Positions 22,300-35,200 of a DNA stretch of 64,000 bases are shown piece after piece. The notes beneath the pieces are model-generated. The model was not told where the DNA came from and searched no databases. It saw only the letters and a list, made by a program, of their open reading frames with translations. Origin of the DNA: Isoetes taiwanensis (Eukaryota > Streptophyta > Lycopodiopsida > Isoetales > Isoetaceae); assembly GCA_021234155.1 (NCBI GenBank), contig JAJEKV010000054.1, forward strand, positions 9,196,655 to 9,260,654. The letters run 5' to 3'. Made by a program: the position numbers and the translations under genes. The stretch's first letter is position 1. The number at the start of each line of letters is the position of its first letter.

Positions 22300-25190
22300 G
22301 GCCCCTTTCTTGTGAAGGGGAGTCTTGAAAGGTATATATGCTGGTGCATTTTCTTTTTTGCGTATCGTCATCTTGCACATCCACCGCCAAGATTTCACCT
22401 TTTTGAGACCGGATTTTTATCGTGCTTTTCTTTGTGTTTATGCTCAGGAAATTCATAATTAATGCATGGGGGGGGAAAAATCCTGGTTTTCAACCAGCCA
22501 GCTGGCTTGCCAAGTGGCCCGGAGAGTATAGGAAAATCCCACCATTATTTCGGATGAGTTTTAGACCCTCGATTTTTTATTGGGATGGCCGGCGTTGGCC
22601 CGACAAGGTTTAGACACGTTTTCGATTTTGGGGCATGGAGGAGGCCCGGTTGGCGATCCGACCTGCATGGCGTCGTCCGGAATCCATGCGAAATTACCCT
22701 ATGGGACAAGTTCCACGGCGAGTTTTCCTGGGGGATCAATCACTTACCCCTCACTAGGAGGTATGCAAACATCCACCTCCATGCCAATTGACTACAAGTG
22801 TGTAGTAAGCGACCTACTTTGGCATTTCTTGAGAGGGGGGTGGTCTTCGCCCCTAAACTTGGTCCCCTAGGTAATGGGGATGTTCGGGTCCATTGGCGGA
22901 GCCAGGTTCGATTTCGGTGAGTGAGGGTCCGGCCAGATCCTTAGCCCCGACTTGGACTAGCAACTGCGAGAACAAGATACTTGGGGTTCACCACGAGGCC
23001 CCTGGTAGAAGATTGAAGTGAGAATAGCAGCACTAGGACTGCTAGGTGGTATACATGAGACCACGGAGAAGCAAAGCTAGCTCCACTACCTAGTAGGGCC
23101 GTTAAGGCAGTGGTCTTCGGAAGGGGGTTGGCTCGGGCTTCGTCTCATGCCTCGCTTGTGCTTCCATTGCGGTGCATTTTCTCTTGCGTGTCGCGGCGTC
23201 ATCTTTGCACATCACATAAGATTTCACCTTTTTTGAGACCGAATTTTTATACATTGCTTTTCTTTGTGTTTATGCTCAGGAAATTCATAATTAATGCATG
23301 GGGCGGGGAAAAATCCTGGTTTTCAGCCGGCTGGCTTGCCAAGTGGCCCCGAGAGTATAGGAAAATCCCGGTATTTCGGATGAGTTTTAGACCCTCGATT
23401 TTTTATTGTGATGGCCACCGTTGGCCTTGGCGGGGGGTTTAGACCACGTTTTTGATTTTGGGGCATGGAGGAGGCCCGGTTGGCGATCCGACCTCGCCCG
23501 TCGTCCGGAACAATGAAATTACCCTAGGGGACAAGTTCCACGGCGAGTTTTCCTGGGGGATCAATCACTTACCCCTCACTGGGAGGTATTGGCATCCACC
23601 TCCATGCCAATTGACTACAAGTGTGTAGTAAGCGACCTACTTTGGCGTTTCTTGGGAGGGGGTGGTCTTCTGCCACGAAACTTGGTCCCCTAGGTAATGG
23701 GGATGTTAGGGTCCATTGGCGGAGCCAGTTCGGTTCCGAGTGGGGGTCCAGCCCGTCCCTCGGCCCCGGCTTGGATTAGCCCACGCAAGAACAAGATACT
23801 TGGGGTTCACCACGAGGCCTGGTAGAAGATTGAAGTGACAATAGGAGCACTAGGACTGCTAGGTGGTATACATGTGACCACCGGAGAAGAAAAGCTAGCT
23901 CCACTTCTCCGGTGGGGCATTCACCAGGCCGGTGGCCTCGAGAAAGGGGTTGGCTGGGAAGCTCGTCTCATGCCTCTGCTTGTGCTTCTATTTCGGTGCA
24001 TTTTTCTCTTGCGTGTGCAGCGTCATGTTGCATATCTGCCAAGATTTCACCTTTTTGAGACCGGATTTTTTATCGTGTTTTTTGTGTTTATGCTTCCGGA
24101 AATTCATAATTAATGCATGGGGCGGGGAAAAATCCTGGTTTTCAGCCAGCTGGCTTGCCAAGTGGCCCCGAGTATAAAGGCAAATCCCGGTATTTTGAGG
24201 GTGAGCTTTAGACCCTCGATTTTTGATTGGGATGGCCAGTTGGCCAGCGGCGAGTTTAGACCACGTTTTTCGATTTTGGGGCATGGAGGCCCGGTTGGCG
24301 ATCCGACCTCTCCACATCAAAATGCGGAAGCCAAAATTACCCTAGAGGACAAGTTCCACTACCCGGTTTTTCAGGGGGATCAATCACTTACCCCCACTAG
24401 GAGGTATTGACATCCACCTCCATGCCAATTGACTACAAGTGTGTAGTAAAGCGACCTACTTTGGCGTTTCTTGGAGGGGGTGGTCTTACGCCTTACGAAA
24501 CTTGGTCTCCTAGGTAATGGGGATGTTCGGGTCCATTGGCGAGCCCGGTTCTCGATTCGGTGGGGGTCCGGCCCGTCCTCATTGACTTGGACTAGCCTGC
24601 GAGAACAAGATACTTGGGGTCACCACGAGAATACGATAGAAGATCGAAAGTGAGAATAGCAGCACTAGGGACTGCTGGGTGGTATACATGTGACCCGCGG
24701 AGAAGCAAAGCTAGCTCCAGCGCCCGATGGGGCGTTACCAGGCCGGTGGCCTCGGGAAGGGGTTGGCTCGAGGCTTCGTCTCATGCCTCTGCTTGTGCTT
24801 CTATTGCGGTGCATTTTTCTCTTGCGTGTGCGGCGTCATGCACATCCATGCCAAGATTTCACCTTTTTCGAGACCGGATTTTTATCATTGCTTTTCTTTG
24901 TGTTTATGATCCGAGAAATTCATGATTAATGCATGGGGCGGGGAAAAATCATGGTTTTCAGCCAGCTGGCTTGCCAAGTGGCCCCGGCGTCTGAGGAAAA
25001 TCCCGGTATTTCGGGTGAGATTTAGACCCTCGATTTTTGATTGGGATGGCCACCGTTGGCCACGGCGGGGTTTAGACCACGTTTTTGATTTTGGGGCATG
25101 GAGGAGGCCCCGGTTGGCGATCCGACCTCTCCATGTCATCACGGAGCGAAATTACCCTAGGGGACAAGTTCCACGGCCCTCTTGATCAGA
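22300..25190 (+). repeat. 812-829-bp tandem repeat, four units
   Basis: AGATTTCACCTTTTTGAGAC starts at 22390, 23219, 24042 and 24854 (the second and fourth with one change), spacings 829, 823 and 812. Each unit contains TTCATAATTAATGCATGGG (TTCATGATTAATGCATGGG in the fourth), a GACCCTCGATTTTT block and ATTGACTACAAGTGTGTAG (not in the last). Open frames within are repeated copies of one another and show no domain. Confidence 0.9.
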
Positions 25191-26040
25191 GGAGCATCCC
25201 CAGAATGTAAACCCTATCAAACCCTAGGGTTTGCTAGGGTTTACATCTCAGCGTCAAGGCAGGAGACTAACACATCGAAACTTTGCATGGAGTTCTCTGT
25301 GTATGCTCACGGGGACCATGCGGGAGATGGGGTCAAATCCCCTAGCGGCATGCTTTTCCGGAACTCCCTTCTTTGGAAAGGGGCTTGTGAAGGGAGTCTC
25401 AGAAAGGTATCTTTTTGCTTTGGGAAATTTGGCTCTGTCTCCCGGTGCCATGAGGGTAATCCGGCCACGGGTATTCCGCGTCGGATCCACGGGCCCCCAC
25501 GGGTCGCCGGGCATCCCGAATGTAAACCCTATCAAACCCTAGGGTTTGCTAGGGTTTACATCTCAGCGATCAAGGCGGAGACTCACACATCGAAACTTTG
25601 CATGGAGTTCTCGTGTATGCTCGGGGACCATGCGGGAGATGGGGTCGAATCCCCCTGCCCCAGCGACATGCTTTTCGAGACTCCTTCTTTGGAAAGGGGC
25701 TTGTGAAGGGGAGTCTCGAAAAGGTATCTTTGCGCCGGGGAAATTTGGCTCTGTCTCCCGGTGCCATGAGGGTAATCCAAAGACGGGTATTCCGTGGGAT
25801 CACGGGCCCTCACGGGTCATCGGACATCCCAGAATGTAAACCCTATCAAACCCTAGGGTTTGCTGGGGTTTACATCTCAGCGTCAAGGCGGAGACTCACA
25901 CATCAGAAACTTTGCATGGAGTTCTCATTGTGGTATGCTCTGAGGGACCATGCTTTGGGAGATGGGGTCGAATCCCCTAGCGCCCAACATGATGATCGGA
26001 CTCCCCTTCTTTGGAAAGGGGCTTGTAGAGTTCTCCAAGA
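25190..26040 (+). repeat. ~314-bp tandem repeat, three units, each with a telomere-motif palindrome
   Basis: Units start at 25206, 25521 and 25835 (spacing 315 and 314). Each begins with a 40-bp near-perfect palindrome built from AAACCCTA and TAGGGTTT, then a ~270-bp body with CTTTGCATGGAGTTCTC and TTGGAAAGGGGCTTGTGAAG. The body shares CTTGTGAAGGGGAGTCT with 22314-22330, tying it to the neighbouring 820-bp repeat. Confidence 0.9.
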
Positions 26041-26104
26041 TCCTTCTATTCTATCCCTTGCCAAACTCCTCTACAAAAATTTCAAAGGTTATCATATTTC
26101 TTGC

Positions 26105-26245
26105 ATAAAGTCCTAGTCGTCACCACCATCTAGCCATGTCACCCAAAATTTGCCAACATCACCCAATGAAAAGACCAAAGATGGACATCTTTTCATTTTG
26201 GCCTAGTCAAAACTTGGCCTTGCTTACTTGACATGCCATGTCACC
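26105..26245 (-). repeat. inverted junction segment, right arm
   Basis: Reverse-complement copy of 22131-22265 (about 85-90% by eye), containing AAAGATGGACATCTTT and GCCTAGTCAAAACTTGGCC. It passes directly into satellite monomers in the inverted sense. Confidence 0.85.
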
Positions 26246-27920
26246 ACTTGAAGTGCCTAGGTGGCATGCTTGAGCCTAGGTGGCATGCACGAGCCACCTT
26301 TGCATGTTGGAACCTGGGTGGCATGTTGGAGCCTCATTGGCATATGGAGCCACATTGACATGTTTGAGCTTGGCTCCAACATGCCAAGGTGGCTCCAACA
26401 TGCCACCTAGGCTCCAACATGCCACCTATGCTTCAAACATGCCACGTGGGCTCCAACATGCCACCTAGCATGCCACCCAGGCTCCAACATGCCACACGGG
26501 CTCCAACATGCCGCGTGAGGCTCCAACATGCCACATAGGCTCTAACATGCCAAGTTGGCTCCAGCGTGCCACCTAGGCTCCAACATGCCACCTAGCATGC
26601 CACCTAGGCTCCAACATGCCACCTAGACTCCAACATGCCACACAGGCTCCAATATGCCGCGTGAGCTCCCACATGCCACCTAGGCTCCAACATGCCACCA
26701 CGCTCCAACATGCCACATGGGCTCCAACATGCGACCCTAGCATGCCCACGGGCTCCAACATGCCACGTGAGCTCTAACATGCCACCTAGGCTCCAACATG
26801 TCAGGTGGCTCCAACATGCCACCTAGGCTCCAACATGCCAAGGTGGCTCCAACATGCCACCTAGGCTCCAACATGCCACCTACGGCTCCAAAGATGCCCC
26901 GTGGGCTCCAACATGCCACCTAGCATGCCACCTGAGGCTTCAACATGCCACGGGCTCCAACATGCCGCGTGAGCTCCAACATGCCACATAGGCTCCAACA
27001 TGCCAGGTTGGCTCCAACGTGCCACCTAGGCTCAAGCATGCCAAGGTGGCTCAAATATGCCACCTAGGCTCCAACATGCCACCAAGGCTTCAACATGCCA
27101 CGTAGGCTCCAACATGCCACCTAGGCTCCAACATGCCAAGGTTGGCTCCAACATGCCACCTAGGCTCCAACGTGCTCAAACATGCCAAGGTGGCTCAAAC
27201 ATGCCACGTGGCTCCAACATGCCATGTGGGCTCCAACATGCCAAGGTGGCTCAAACATGCCACCTAAGCTCAAACATGCCAAGGTGGCTCCCACATGCCA
27301 AGGTGGCTCCAACATGCCACCTAGGCTCGAACATGCCACCTAGGCTCAAACATGCCAAGGTGGCTCAAACATGCCACCTAGGCTCAAACGTGACAAAATG
27401 GCTCAAACATGCCACCTAGGCTCAAACGTGCTCAAACATGCCATGCTGGCTCCAACATGCCACCTATGCTCCAACTTGCCAAGGTGGCTCAAATATGCCA
27501 CGTGGGCTCCAACATGCCACCTAGGCTCCAACATACCTAGGTGGCTCAAACATGCCACCTAGGCTCAAACATGCCATGCATGCTCACTTAGGCTCCAACA
27601 TGCCACCTAGGCCCCAAACATGCCAGGTAGCTCAAACATGCCACCTAGGCCCCAACATGCCACCTAGGTGTTTGAGCCACCCGCAACATTGGAGCCCACG
27701 TGGCATGGTTGAGCCACCTTGGCATGTTGGAGCCCGGTGGCGTATTGGACCTAGGTGGCATGTTTGAGCTTCCTTGGCATGTTGGATCCTAAATGGCATG
27801 TTTGAGCCATATTGGCATGTTGGATGCCACGTGGCATGGTTGAGCCACCTTGGCGTGTTAGAGCCAAGGTGGCATATTTTGAGCCTAGGTGGCATGTTTG
27901 GGCCACCTGGCATGTTGCCG
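26246..27920. repeat. ~19-20-bp satellite array, second block with orientation switches
   Basis: Same monomers as the first block. From 26246 to ~26350 they run inverted (GCCTAGGTGGCATGCTTGAG), from ~26370 to 27665 forward, and from ~27666 to 27920 inverted again. The switch at ~27665 makes a local palindrome. Open frames across it are period artefacts. Confidence 0.9.
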
Positions 27921-28045
27921 TGCCATGTCACCCAAATTTGCCAACGTCCCCACGAAAAAACCAAAGATGTACATCGTTTCATTAGTGGCCTAGTCAAAAC
28001 TTGACCTTGCTTACTTAGCATGCCATGTCACCAATTGGAGGTCAC
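27921..28045 (-). repeat. third copy of the inverted junction segment
   Basis: Contains AACCAAAGATGTACATCG in place of the palindromic GATGTCCATC core, and GGCCTAGTCAAAACTTGACC. It is in the same inverted sense as 26105-26245 and closes the satellite domain on the right. Confidence 0.8.
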
Positions 28046-31000
28046 ATCATCTTTTCCATGCTCTTTGCTTGTATTGCAAGTGTAACGACATCAAGATCCC
28101 ATTATACCTCTAGCATTTATTTCCTATGGGTTTGTAGGCGACTTTATAAACAATGTTTCAAGGGTTATCAGGAGAATCGTTTTAGAAGTACAAAGGACCA
28201 AGGATTGATCATATCATGGCCTACAAGTTTACCTTGTATTATATATGGCGCCGTATTATTGGACATGCATATAACCTTCTCATATTCATTTCCTTTCCTC
28301 CTAGTTTGTTGAAGTGTTACAGGTTAGAAGCTCTCAATTTGGACTCACGAGATTCAACAACTCAAAAATTTAACAACTCCTTCACGAGTCGTCCATGTGA
28401 ATCAAAACAGGGGAAATGGAATTTCGTTCCATTATATGACTTAAGAAACTCGAAGTCCTAAGGGATAGGGCAATTGGGGGATTCTTAACTCCTTGTGGAT
28501 GGAATTCAACTATTGAAAATGGGTGAAAATAATCGTACCCTAGTTTTGATGATTCTTTCGCATGGTATTCCTTCCAGCGGAATCACCAATTAAGAAATTA
28601 CGTAGATGGAATCATTTGCCCAAACTATGCAGTAACACAGTAATTACGCATTTTGAGGGAAATTTCTTACCCTCTGAATGAATCCATAGGCACTCGAGCA
28701 GGTTTTTGGTTTGCATGGATGACCTCCTCTAATCCATCTTATTCTGACCCTCATACAAGTCATCCGAACCAACCTGGAGCTCAATCGACTGAGATATTCA
28801 TGCTCAAAGATTTGAGCAAAAACGCGAAAAAGGAATACCATGCGATGTAATCACCAAAACCCGGGGCGGATTATTTTCATCCCTTGAGAGTGTAAGCATG
28901 GGAATGCCCATGGCGACATGGCCATTAAGGTGCGAGCAACATTTGAATTGCAAAGTACATTATAGCTAAATGGGAGTTGGAGTTAGAATGTCTAGGAAAA
29001 AATAAAATAAAAATACTAATAGGGGCTATATTTTCCTTAGGATGAAAAACAACTTATTTTTTATACATGCATAGTAATTTGTCATTTTATTCAGCGGTAA
29101 AGATGAGCGGCGAGGATCTTGATCCACATCCTATGATTTTATTGGCTCGATAATTAATGGTTAGATTAAAGGCAGCCGAGATCAGCGTCACGGATCTTGA
29201 TCCCTCTCCTTTAATCTTATTGGCTTAGAGTAAAGGCACATTTAACCCTTGTAATTTTCCCGCCTAAGTTTTGTGCTTTTGTGCCCCTTTTACCTAGTTT
29301 TTGCCTCTGCGACTACAATTTTGAAGAAACACAGATCGGCCTTCGCATGGCTATGGCGATGGCGCTTTAATTTGGACTTCGCGGCTATGTAACCGCATGG
29401 CTATGGCGATGGCGCTTCCAGCAATCGTAGTGGCGCTGGCGCTGGACTTTTCTCCAGCTATGGCCGTAGCATCTGGTAGCTCTTCCTCAGATTCTACCTT
29501 TCTTGTTGCTTTTGATTTTTTTTGTTTCAAATCAATCACAAGATCTTGCTATTTATTTGAAACAGGGATTGTGATAGTCGTTGTGGCGCTGAGCGGTAGC
29601 CCTAAAAGAGCCAAGGCAGATCGGATCACGGCTTGCAAGATCTTTCTATGACGAGGTTTGGTAGAAAAACTCATCTAACAACAATCGATACAAAATAATT
29701 GTTCTAACTTGGCATGGCGAATTTTTCTTAGCGGATGGTCAATTTGTTCTATTGTGTGAATGGCGGTGGCTTCAAATATGGCTGTGGCTTTGGTTATCAA
29801 ACATATAAATTTTACGGATGCGCATATGGGCAGAAAATCTGCATACATTACGTGCTATGGCAATAAAAACCCTCTCCGGATGTGCGGTTGGGATAATATT
29901 TTGAAACTAGGTTTCAAGGCAATGATAAAGCTTCGATGAAGCAAACACATTTGGATAAGATTTCGGATAAGGTAGTAGCGGACGAAAATATGATGATGGT
30001 ATGTGCCCAATCAATCATGTTGTTGTAGCGGATGGATCTCTATTATAGCGGATGGATCTCTATTATGAAGCTTGTTAAATCTGGAAAAGAAAAGGGTTTC
30101 CTTGTGGCAAAATTATATAGGTAAAGGGTCTTCAAGAGCCCAAACAATTTGATACGCCATTCTATTATTAAATATTCTTGTTTATCTTTGATGAATCATT
30201 TGTAGCCATTTGTTTATCTTTGATGAATCAATAACATGGATCGAGTTGTTCTAAAATGAGCCTTCATGATTTGCGTAGTTTTAGTGGCCTATTCTTGCAA
30301 CTGCAATAACCAATGTTTAATAAAACTGCGCTTTTGCAATAACCAATGTTTAATAAGCGGGCCGCACATTTATTTCTTCTTAAACAATGTATGCCCGTGT
30401 TAATATATCATTAGCTAGGATAGCTAGGATAGGAGATATATTAGAAATGTGTTTTTTCTATGCGTTGTAATGGTGCATTTTTAATTTTGAAAGTATGCCA
30501 CGTGTTAATATTCTATTTGCTAAAATGCATATTAGCTTTTAAATCATAATATATTAACTTTTAAATTGTGGTCTATAATAATTTTTTTTTAATGTGTGCC
30601 ACGTGTCAACATTTGATTTGTTAGAAGATATATTATAAACAATACTTTATTTTTCCTACGTGTAGTAATAATGCTTTATTATTTAAAAAGTATGCCATGT
30701 GTCCATATTTGATTAGCTAGAATAATGTTTTATTATTTAAAAAGTATGCCACGTGTCAATATCTCATTAGTTAAATAACCACATTAGAAATTTACGTTTT
30801 TTCTACATGTTATAATATTACTTTTTATATGTCCTTATTTTAGGAAAACAATAGCTAAATTTCAATAACATATGTAGTGTTTTATAAATTAAAAAAAAGG
30901 CCATGCGTGATTTTTTTAATTTTGCAAAAACAACACTTGAAACGACGTGTCGTTATTGAGGAAAAGAACAGTTGAAAACATCATATTTCTATTTCCTACG

Positions 31001-32230
31001 TGTTCTTTTCTTTGTAGTCCTTTATTTCTAGTGTTGTAATTTAATTTTTCAGGTGTAGTAAAATTAAAACCTATGCGTGCGATTTTGCATGGTTCCACAA
31101 AAAACAACATCGAAGGAAAAAAGTACACGTTGACAAAAATTCACAAAAACTATGTTAATTTTTTCAGCGTGGAATTTTCCCGCCAAAAAACCACCTTGTC
31201 TCTTTTGTGCAAATCCGGATAAAAGCGACCCCGCGTGGACTTTTGGGACCATTTGGTGTTGTTTTGGCATAAAACAACACCTCAGTACAAGTAAAAACAA
31301 GCGTGGTCCAAAAATTGGGGTCGGTGTGAAGGCAGAGGACGAAGCAAAGAAGCGAGGACGAAGGCGCCAGAGAGACGAAAAAGGTTTAGGGGCGCCGCAA
31401 AGATGGGGAAGGGGCATGATAAGGGCTAAGCTGCAACCGTGGATGGTGCCAGTGTCGAGGAAGGATGCTAAGGGGCGATTGAGAGGCAAAAATTTGGCTA
31501 AGTCCCCAAACAACAAAGGGAGAAGCAATGAACGGTGGAGATGAGGCGGAGAGAATGAGGGGATGTGACAGTGGGCAAAGGACACACATTAATGTCCGAC
31601 GGGCGTGAAAAGAAGAAATGGCATTCAACTTTGGTAACTTCGAAGTGGGATATCATTAAAAGGAATGTGTCAAGGTACCATGGCTAGATATGCTACGGGA
31701 GAAAAGATTCTCATTTTAGAAAAAAACCTTGCATTGCAAAACACGTTGGCGATTGTTGTGATTGGTCCACATCGACAAGGAGTTCCTCGCTTGGCTATAT
31801 AAGACTAACCGAGTGAAGCAAAGGTATCCGATGGCGCCAAAGATGGTCGCCGCCGGGTTTGAACGAGGACCGCACTATGCCCACGTAACCGCCGGGAGTG
31901 GATTACCCGCAAGATGAATTGGCCGACCTCTCGGCGCCGCCACAATCGTGGCGTGAGAATGGACGGCTGGTGTGCGGGATGGTCAACATCCCGACCAAGA
32001 CCAACGGATGGAGGTGGTTCGCACCTTTTGGGATCCCTGAAGCGTAACCTCCTCTACCACCTCCTCCAAGATCACCTGCCCGAACCCGGGAGTAGAGGGT
32101 TTTTCCTCTTAGGTTTTAGTAGATGGGGCTCTGAGCCCATTTTTGTATATAGGGCGGTGCCCATATTTTAATTAGATGGGCCGTGCCGCATTTTGTAAAA
32201 ATATCCACTATAATATAAGATGCCGCCTTT
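28046..32230. other. AT-rich spacer of the giant element with short repeats; no gene assigned
   Basis: This lies downstream of pol on the minus strand. It contains many small direct duplications, for example AGCGGATGGATCTCTATTAT twice at ~30026-30065 and CATGGCTATGGCGATGGCGC twice at ~29347-29416. A plus-strand promoter-like pair occurs at about 31760-31800 (GATTGGTCC then GGCTATATAAGAC), followed by a very short frame. The 130-codon plus-strand frame at 31152-31544 has no recognised domain. Confidence 0.45.
30390..30790 (+). repeat. degenerate repeat with CACGTG cores
   Basis: Variants of TATGCCACGTGTCAATATTT followed by GATTAGCTAG recur at about 30390, 30493, 30596, 30691 and 30744. Spacing is ~50-105 bp and identity moderate. 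CACGTG is the plant G-box core, but no gene is nearby to regulate except the element itself. Confidence 0.6.
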
Positions 32231-35200
32231 CTAGTCACTGTGGTGTTTGCTTCTTGAACTCAGACCGTTTTGTTGATTGTCGCTTTTACGGTGATGAAAT
32301 GTTTTGAGGCTAAAACCATTAACCAATGTAGGTAATGGAGTGCCATCTAACTCAGCCGGTTGGAAAACGCCGGGTCGAACCACTTGAATAATGTGATAAG
32401 GCCCAAGCCAATGAAACTTAAGTTTGCGGGAAAATTTTTGTACACGGAATCATAAAGAAGAACCAAATCGCCTTCTTTGAATGTTTTGTCTTGGACATTT
32501 GTCATGTAAAGATTTTTGCAACTATTTGTCCATGAAGGACTCGAATATAAGCATCCCTTCTAAGTTCATCCAACTATTTCCAACCGATAGACCCTTTCTT
32601 TGAGTGCGCGGTGGATTATTGGTAGTAGCTAGTTGAAAAGCGGAGTGTTGGAAGGATGTATTCAAAGCGGCATGAGAGCTTCGACCATAAACCAATTTGA
32701 AAGGAGTGTGTCCCCAGAGCAATTTTGAAACAAGTATTGTAGGCCCACGACAAAGTAGGAAGTTTTGTTTGCCGGTTTGTGCGTGAAGCGTCACAAATTT
32801 TCTTGAATGGTGACCGAGTTTTGTTGGTGCTTTTGCCAAACCATTACCTTGAGGATAGTAAGGTGTGCTCTTGTGATGATGTATCGGGGAGATAATCCGC
32901 CGGTTCCTTGATGGTATGATTGATAAAGTGGACACCACGATCAGCGACCAGCTCTCAGGGGCAGCCGAGGCAGCGTGATGATTTGTTGATAAAGGACCCG
33001 GCCGTGTTTGCTGCAGGTGTTATGCGGAAGTCACGCAAGCTTCCGCCCATTTAGTAAGCGAGTCGGTGAGAACGAATAGGACGTAACGCACGCGTGTGCC
33101 GCAGAGGGTCGATGGGTCCCACAAAATCCATTCCCATTTCTTTGAAGGGAAGCGGCGTGGCAACCGGCGCCAAGGGAAGAGCCGCCACGGGCGCCACCGC
33201 CCCACACGCCGGCAAGCATCACACGCGGGCGCGGGCGTGAGCGTCTTTGAAGAGCGTGGGCCAAAAATACCAAGCAAGAAGGATTTTTGCGTCGTGGTGT
33301 CACCATGAAAATGACCACCACCTAGCCCTTGATGAGCCTCTCGAACAATATCACGGTACTTCATGAGGTAGAAACACAGTCGCCGAAGGATGGTGTCCTT
33401 ACCCTTTTGTAGAGATGTCCCGCAACCATGGTGTAGTCACGGACCTGCGTGAGGAGAAATTGATGTCGACGGGATTGCCGCTTGGAGAGAGGCGTCGCCT
33501 TACGGTGGGAGAGCACCGTGAGGAAGTAACGCTGAAAATCATGGAACCAATGTGGTGTTGCCGTGACTAAAAAAAGAGCCGAGCATCGGGAAAGGCGCCT
33601 CGAGACTCAGTTGAGGGATCATCTGCGGTGTATGCGTGAAAGATAATCCGGGGACGACATGAGATTTTTGCCGCCTTATGAAGCGATTTCAAAAAGGGCA
33701 AATTCTTGAGAAGAAGGACCCAACGAGCAATGCGGCCCGTGGGCGTGGACTTGTTGATCAGATAAAGGAGTGCTTGGTGGTCCACAAAGAACTTGATTTG
33801 ACTTCCCAAAAGGTAGTGAGGGAAGCGTTGAACACAGAAAATGAGACCCAAAGCTTCACGCCTGCGGGCGGAATAGTTGCGCCAATGAAATTGAGTTTTC
33901 GGCTGGCGTATCGATTTGGTTTGTCAGTGTGCGCATCATATTCTTGCGAAAGAACAGCTCCAATAGCAAACGCCGAGACATCGACATGAACATGAAAGGG
34001 TTTGTCCCATTGAGGAGGAACAAGAACCGGGGCCTGAGTAAGCAAAAGCTTCAACTGTTGGAAAGCAGCATCCGCCTGGGAATTCCAAGCCCAGGTGGAT
34101 TCGTCACCCGTGAGTTTATGAATGGGATCTGCAATGGCTGCTAGTCCAGGAATGAAGGTGGAGTAATAATTGACCTTACCCAGGAAAGAGCGTGTCTCCT
34201 TGATATTGGCTGGTGCTTGAGCCTTGAGCACACAACTGATTTTGGCAGGATCGGTGGTGATACCTGCTTTGCTGACAACGTGGCCTAACAGAACTCCTGA
34301 GGTGACGCAAAAGGTGCATTTCTCAGGATTGAGACTAATGCCTGACTCATCACATTTCTGGAAGACGAGTTCCAATTTATCCAAATGGTCACCATGGAAT
34401 CAGAGGCGAGAAATCATCTTGAAAAATTTGTAAGAAGGGATTTTCCTTCATGAAATCATGAAAAACTGAGAGCATGATGCGTTGAAATGTGGATGGAGAG
34501 TTTGATAAGCCAAAAGGAACCACCTTGTAGGCAAAAGTGCCCCACGGGGTGGTGAAAGTAGTCTTGAGTTGATCAGATTCTTTGATTGAGATCTGATTGT
34601 AGCCAGAAAAACCATCCATGAAGGAGTACATCTCATGTCCAAATGACCTCTTCGAACCACGGTTACGTGAAGGAAGTGAAAAATGATCACGCCCCGTGGC
34701 TTTGATTGAGTTTTCGGTAGTCCACATGAATACCGGATCTTACCATTGTGTTTGAGTGCAATGACAATAGGGCTCACCCATTCAGAATGTTTGACCTCAT
34801 AGATCAAACCTGCAGCAAGGAGCTTGTCAATTTCTGCCTTGACGCGATCACGGTAGTTGGGGTTGAGCCGGTACTGTCGTTGCTAAACTGGACGTGCATC
34901 AGACTTGGTAGGAATGGTGAGTTCCCCAAGCTTTTGTTGATGCCGAAGATCTCTGTAGCTCGGTAAAATGTGTTTGAATTTTTTAAGCGGTGGACGCCCC
35001 TGATACGATAAGGGGTAGGAAGATTGGCAAACAATGCGCGACAAAGCTAATTGTTGCCCACGCCCACGATCACCGACTTCGTGGAGTCTGAATATGAGGT
35101 ATCACTTCTGTGTCCTGGACAATATGTGCAGGTGGTTGAAGCATAACAGGATGCGTGGCACTCTGCGTGGTGAAAAAGAGAGGTTGCTGAGTTTCATCCA

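Noticed and set aside
22270-26116. Multiple 60-174-codon ORFs in the core between the satellite arms
   Set aside because: They are copies of each other at 820- or 314-bp spacing, occur on both strands and show no conserved domain.
26280-28004. Repeat-protein-like ORFs in the second satellite block
   Set aside because: Same satellite artefact; frames switch where the array changes orientation.
20625-28045. CRISPR-like array
   Set aside because: The monomers are contiguous with no unique spacers of constant length, there are no cas genes, and the genome is a plant's.
28653-28850. 65-codon frame that looked faintly organellar
   Set aside because: I could not match it to any plastid or mitochondrial gene, and the surrounding sequence gives no support for an organelle insertion.
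31386-31628. Overlapping ORFs on both strands at 31064-31628
   Set aside because: Both strands are open because of composition; no domain or splice structure favours either.
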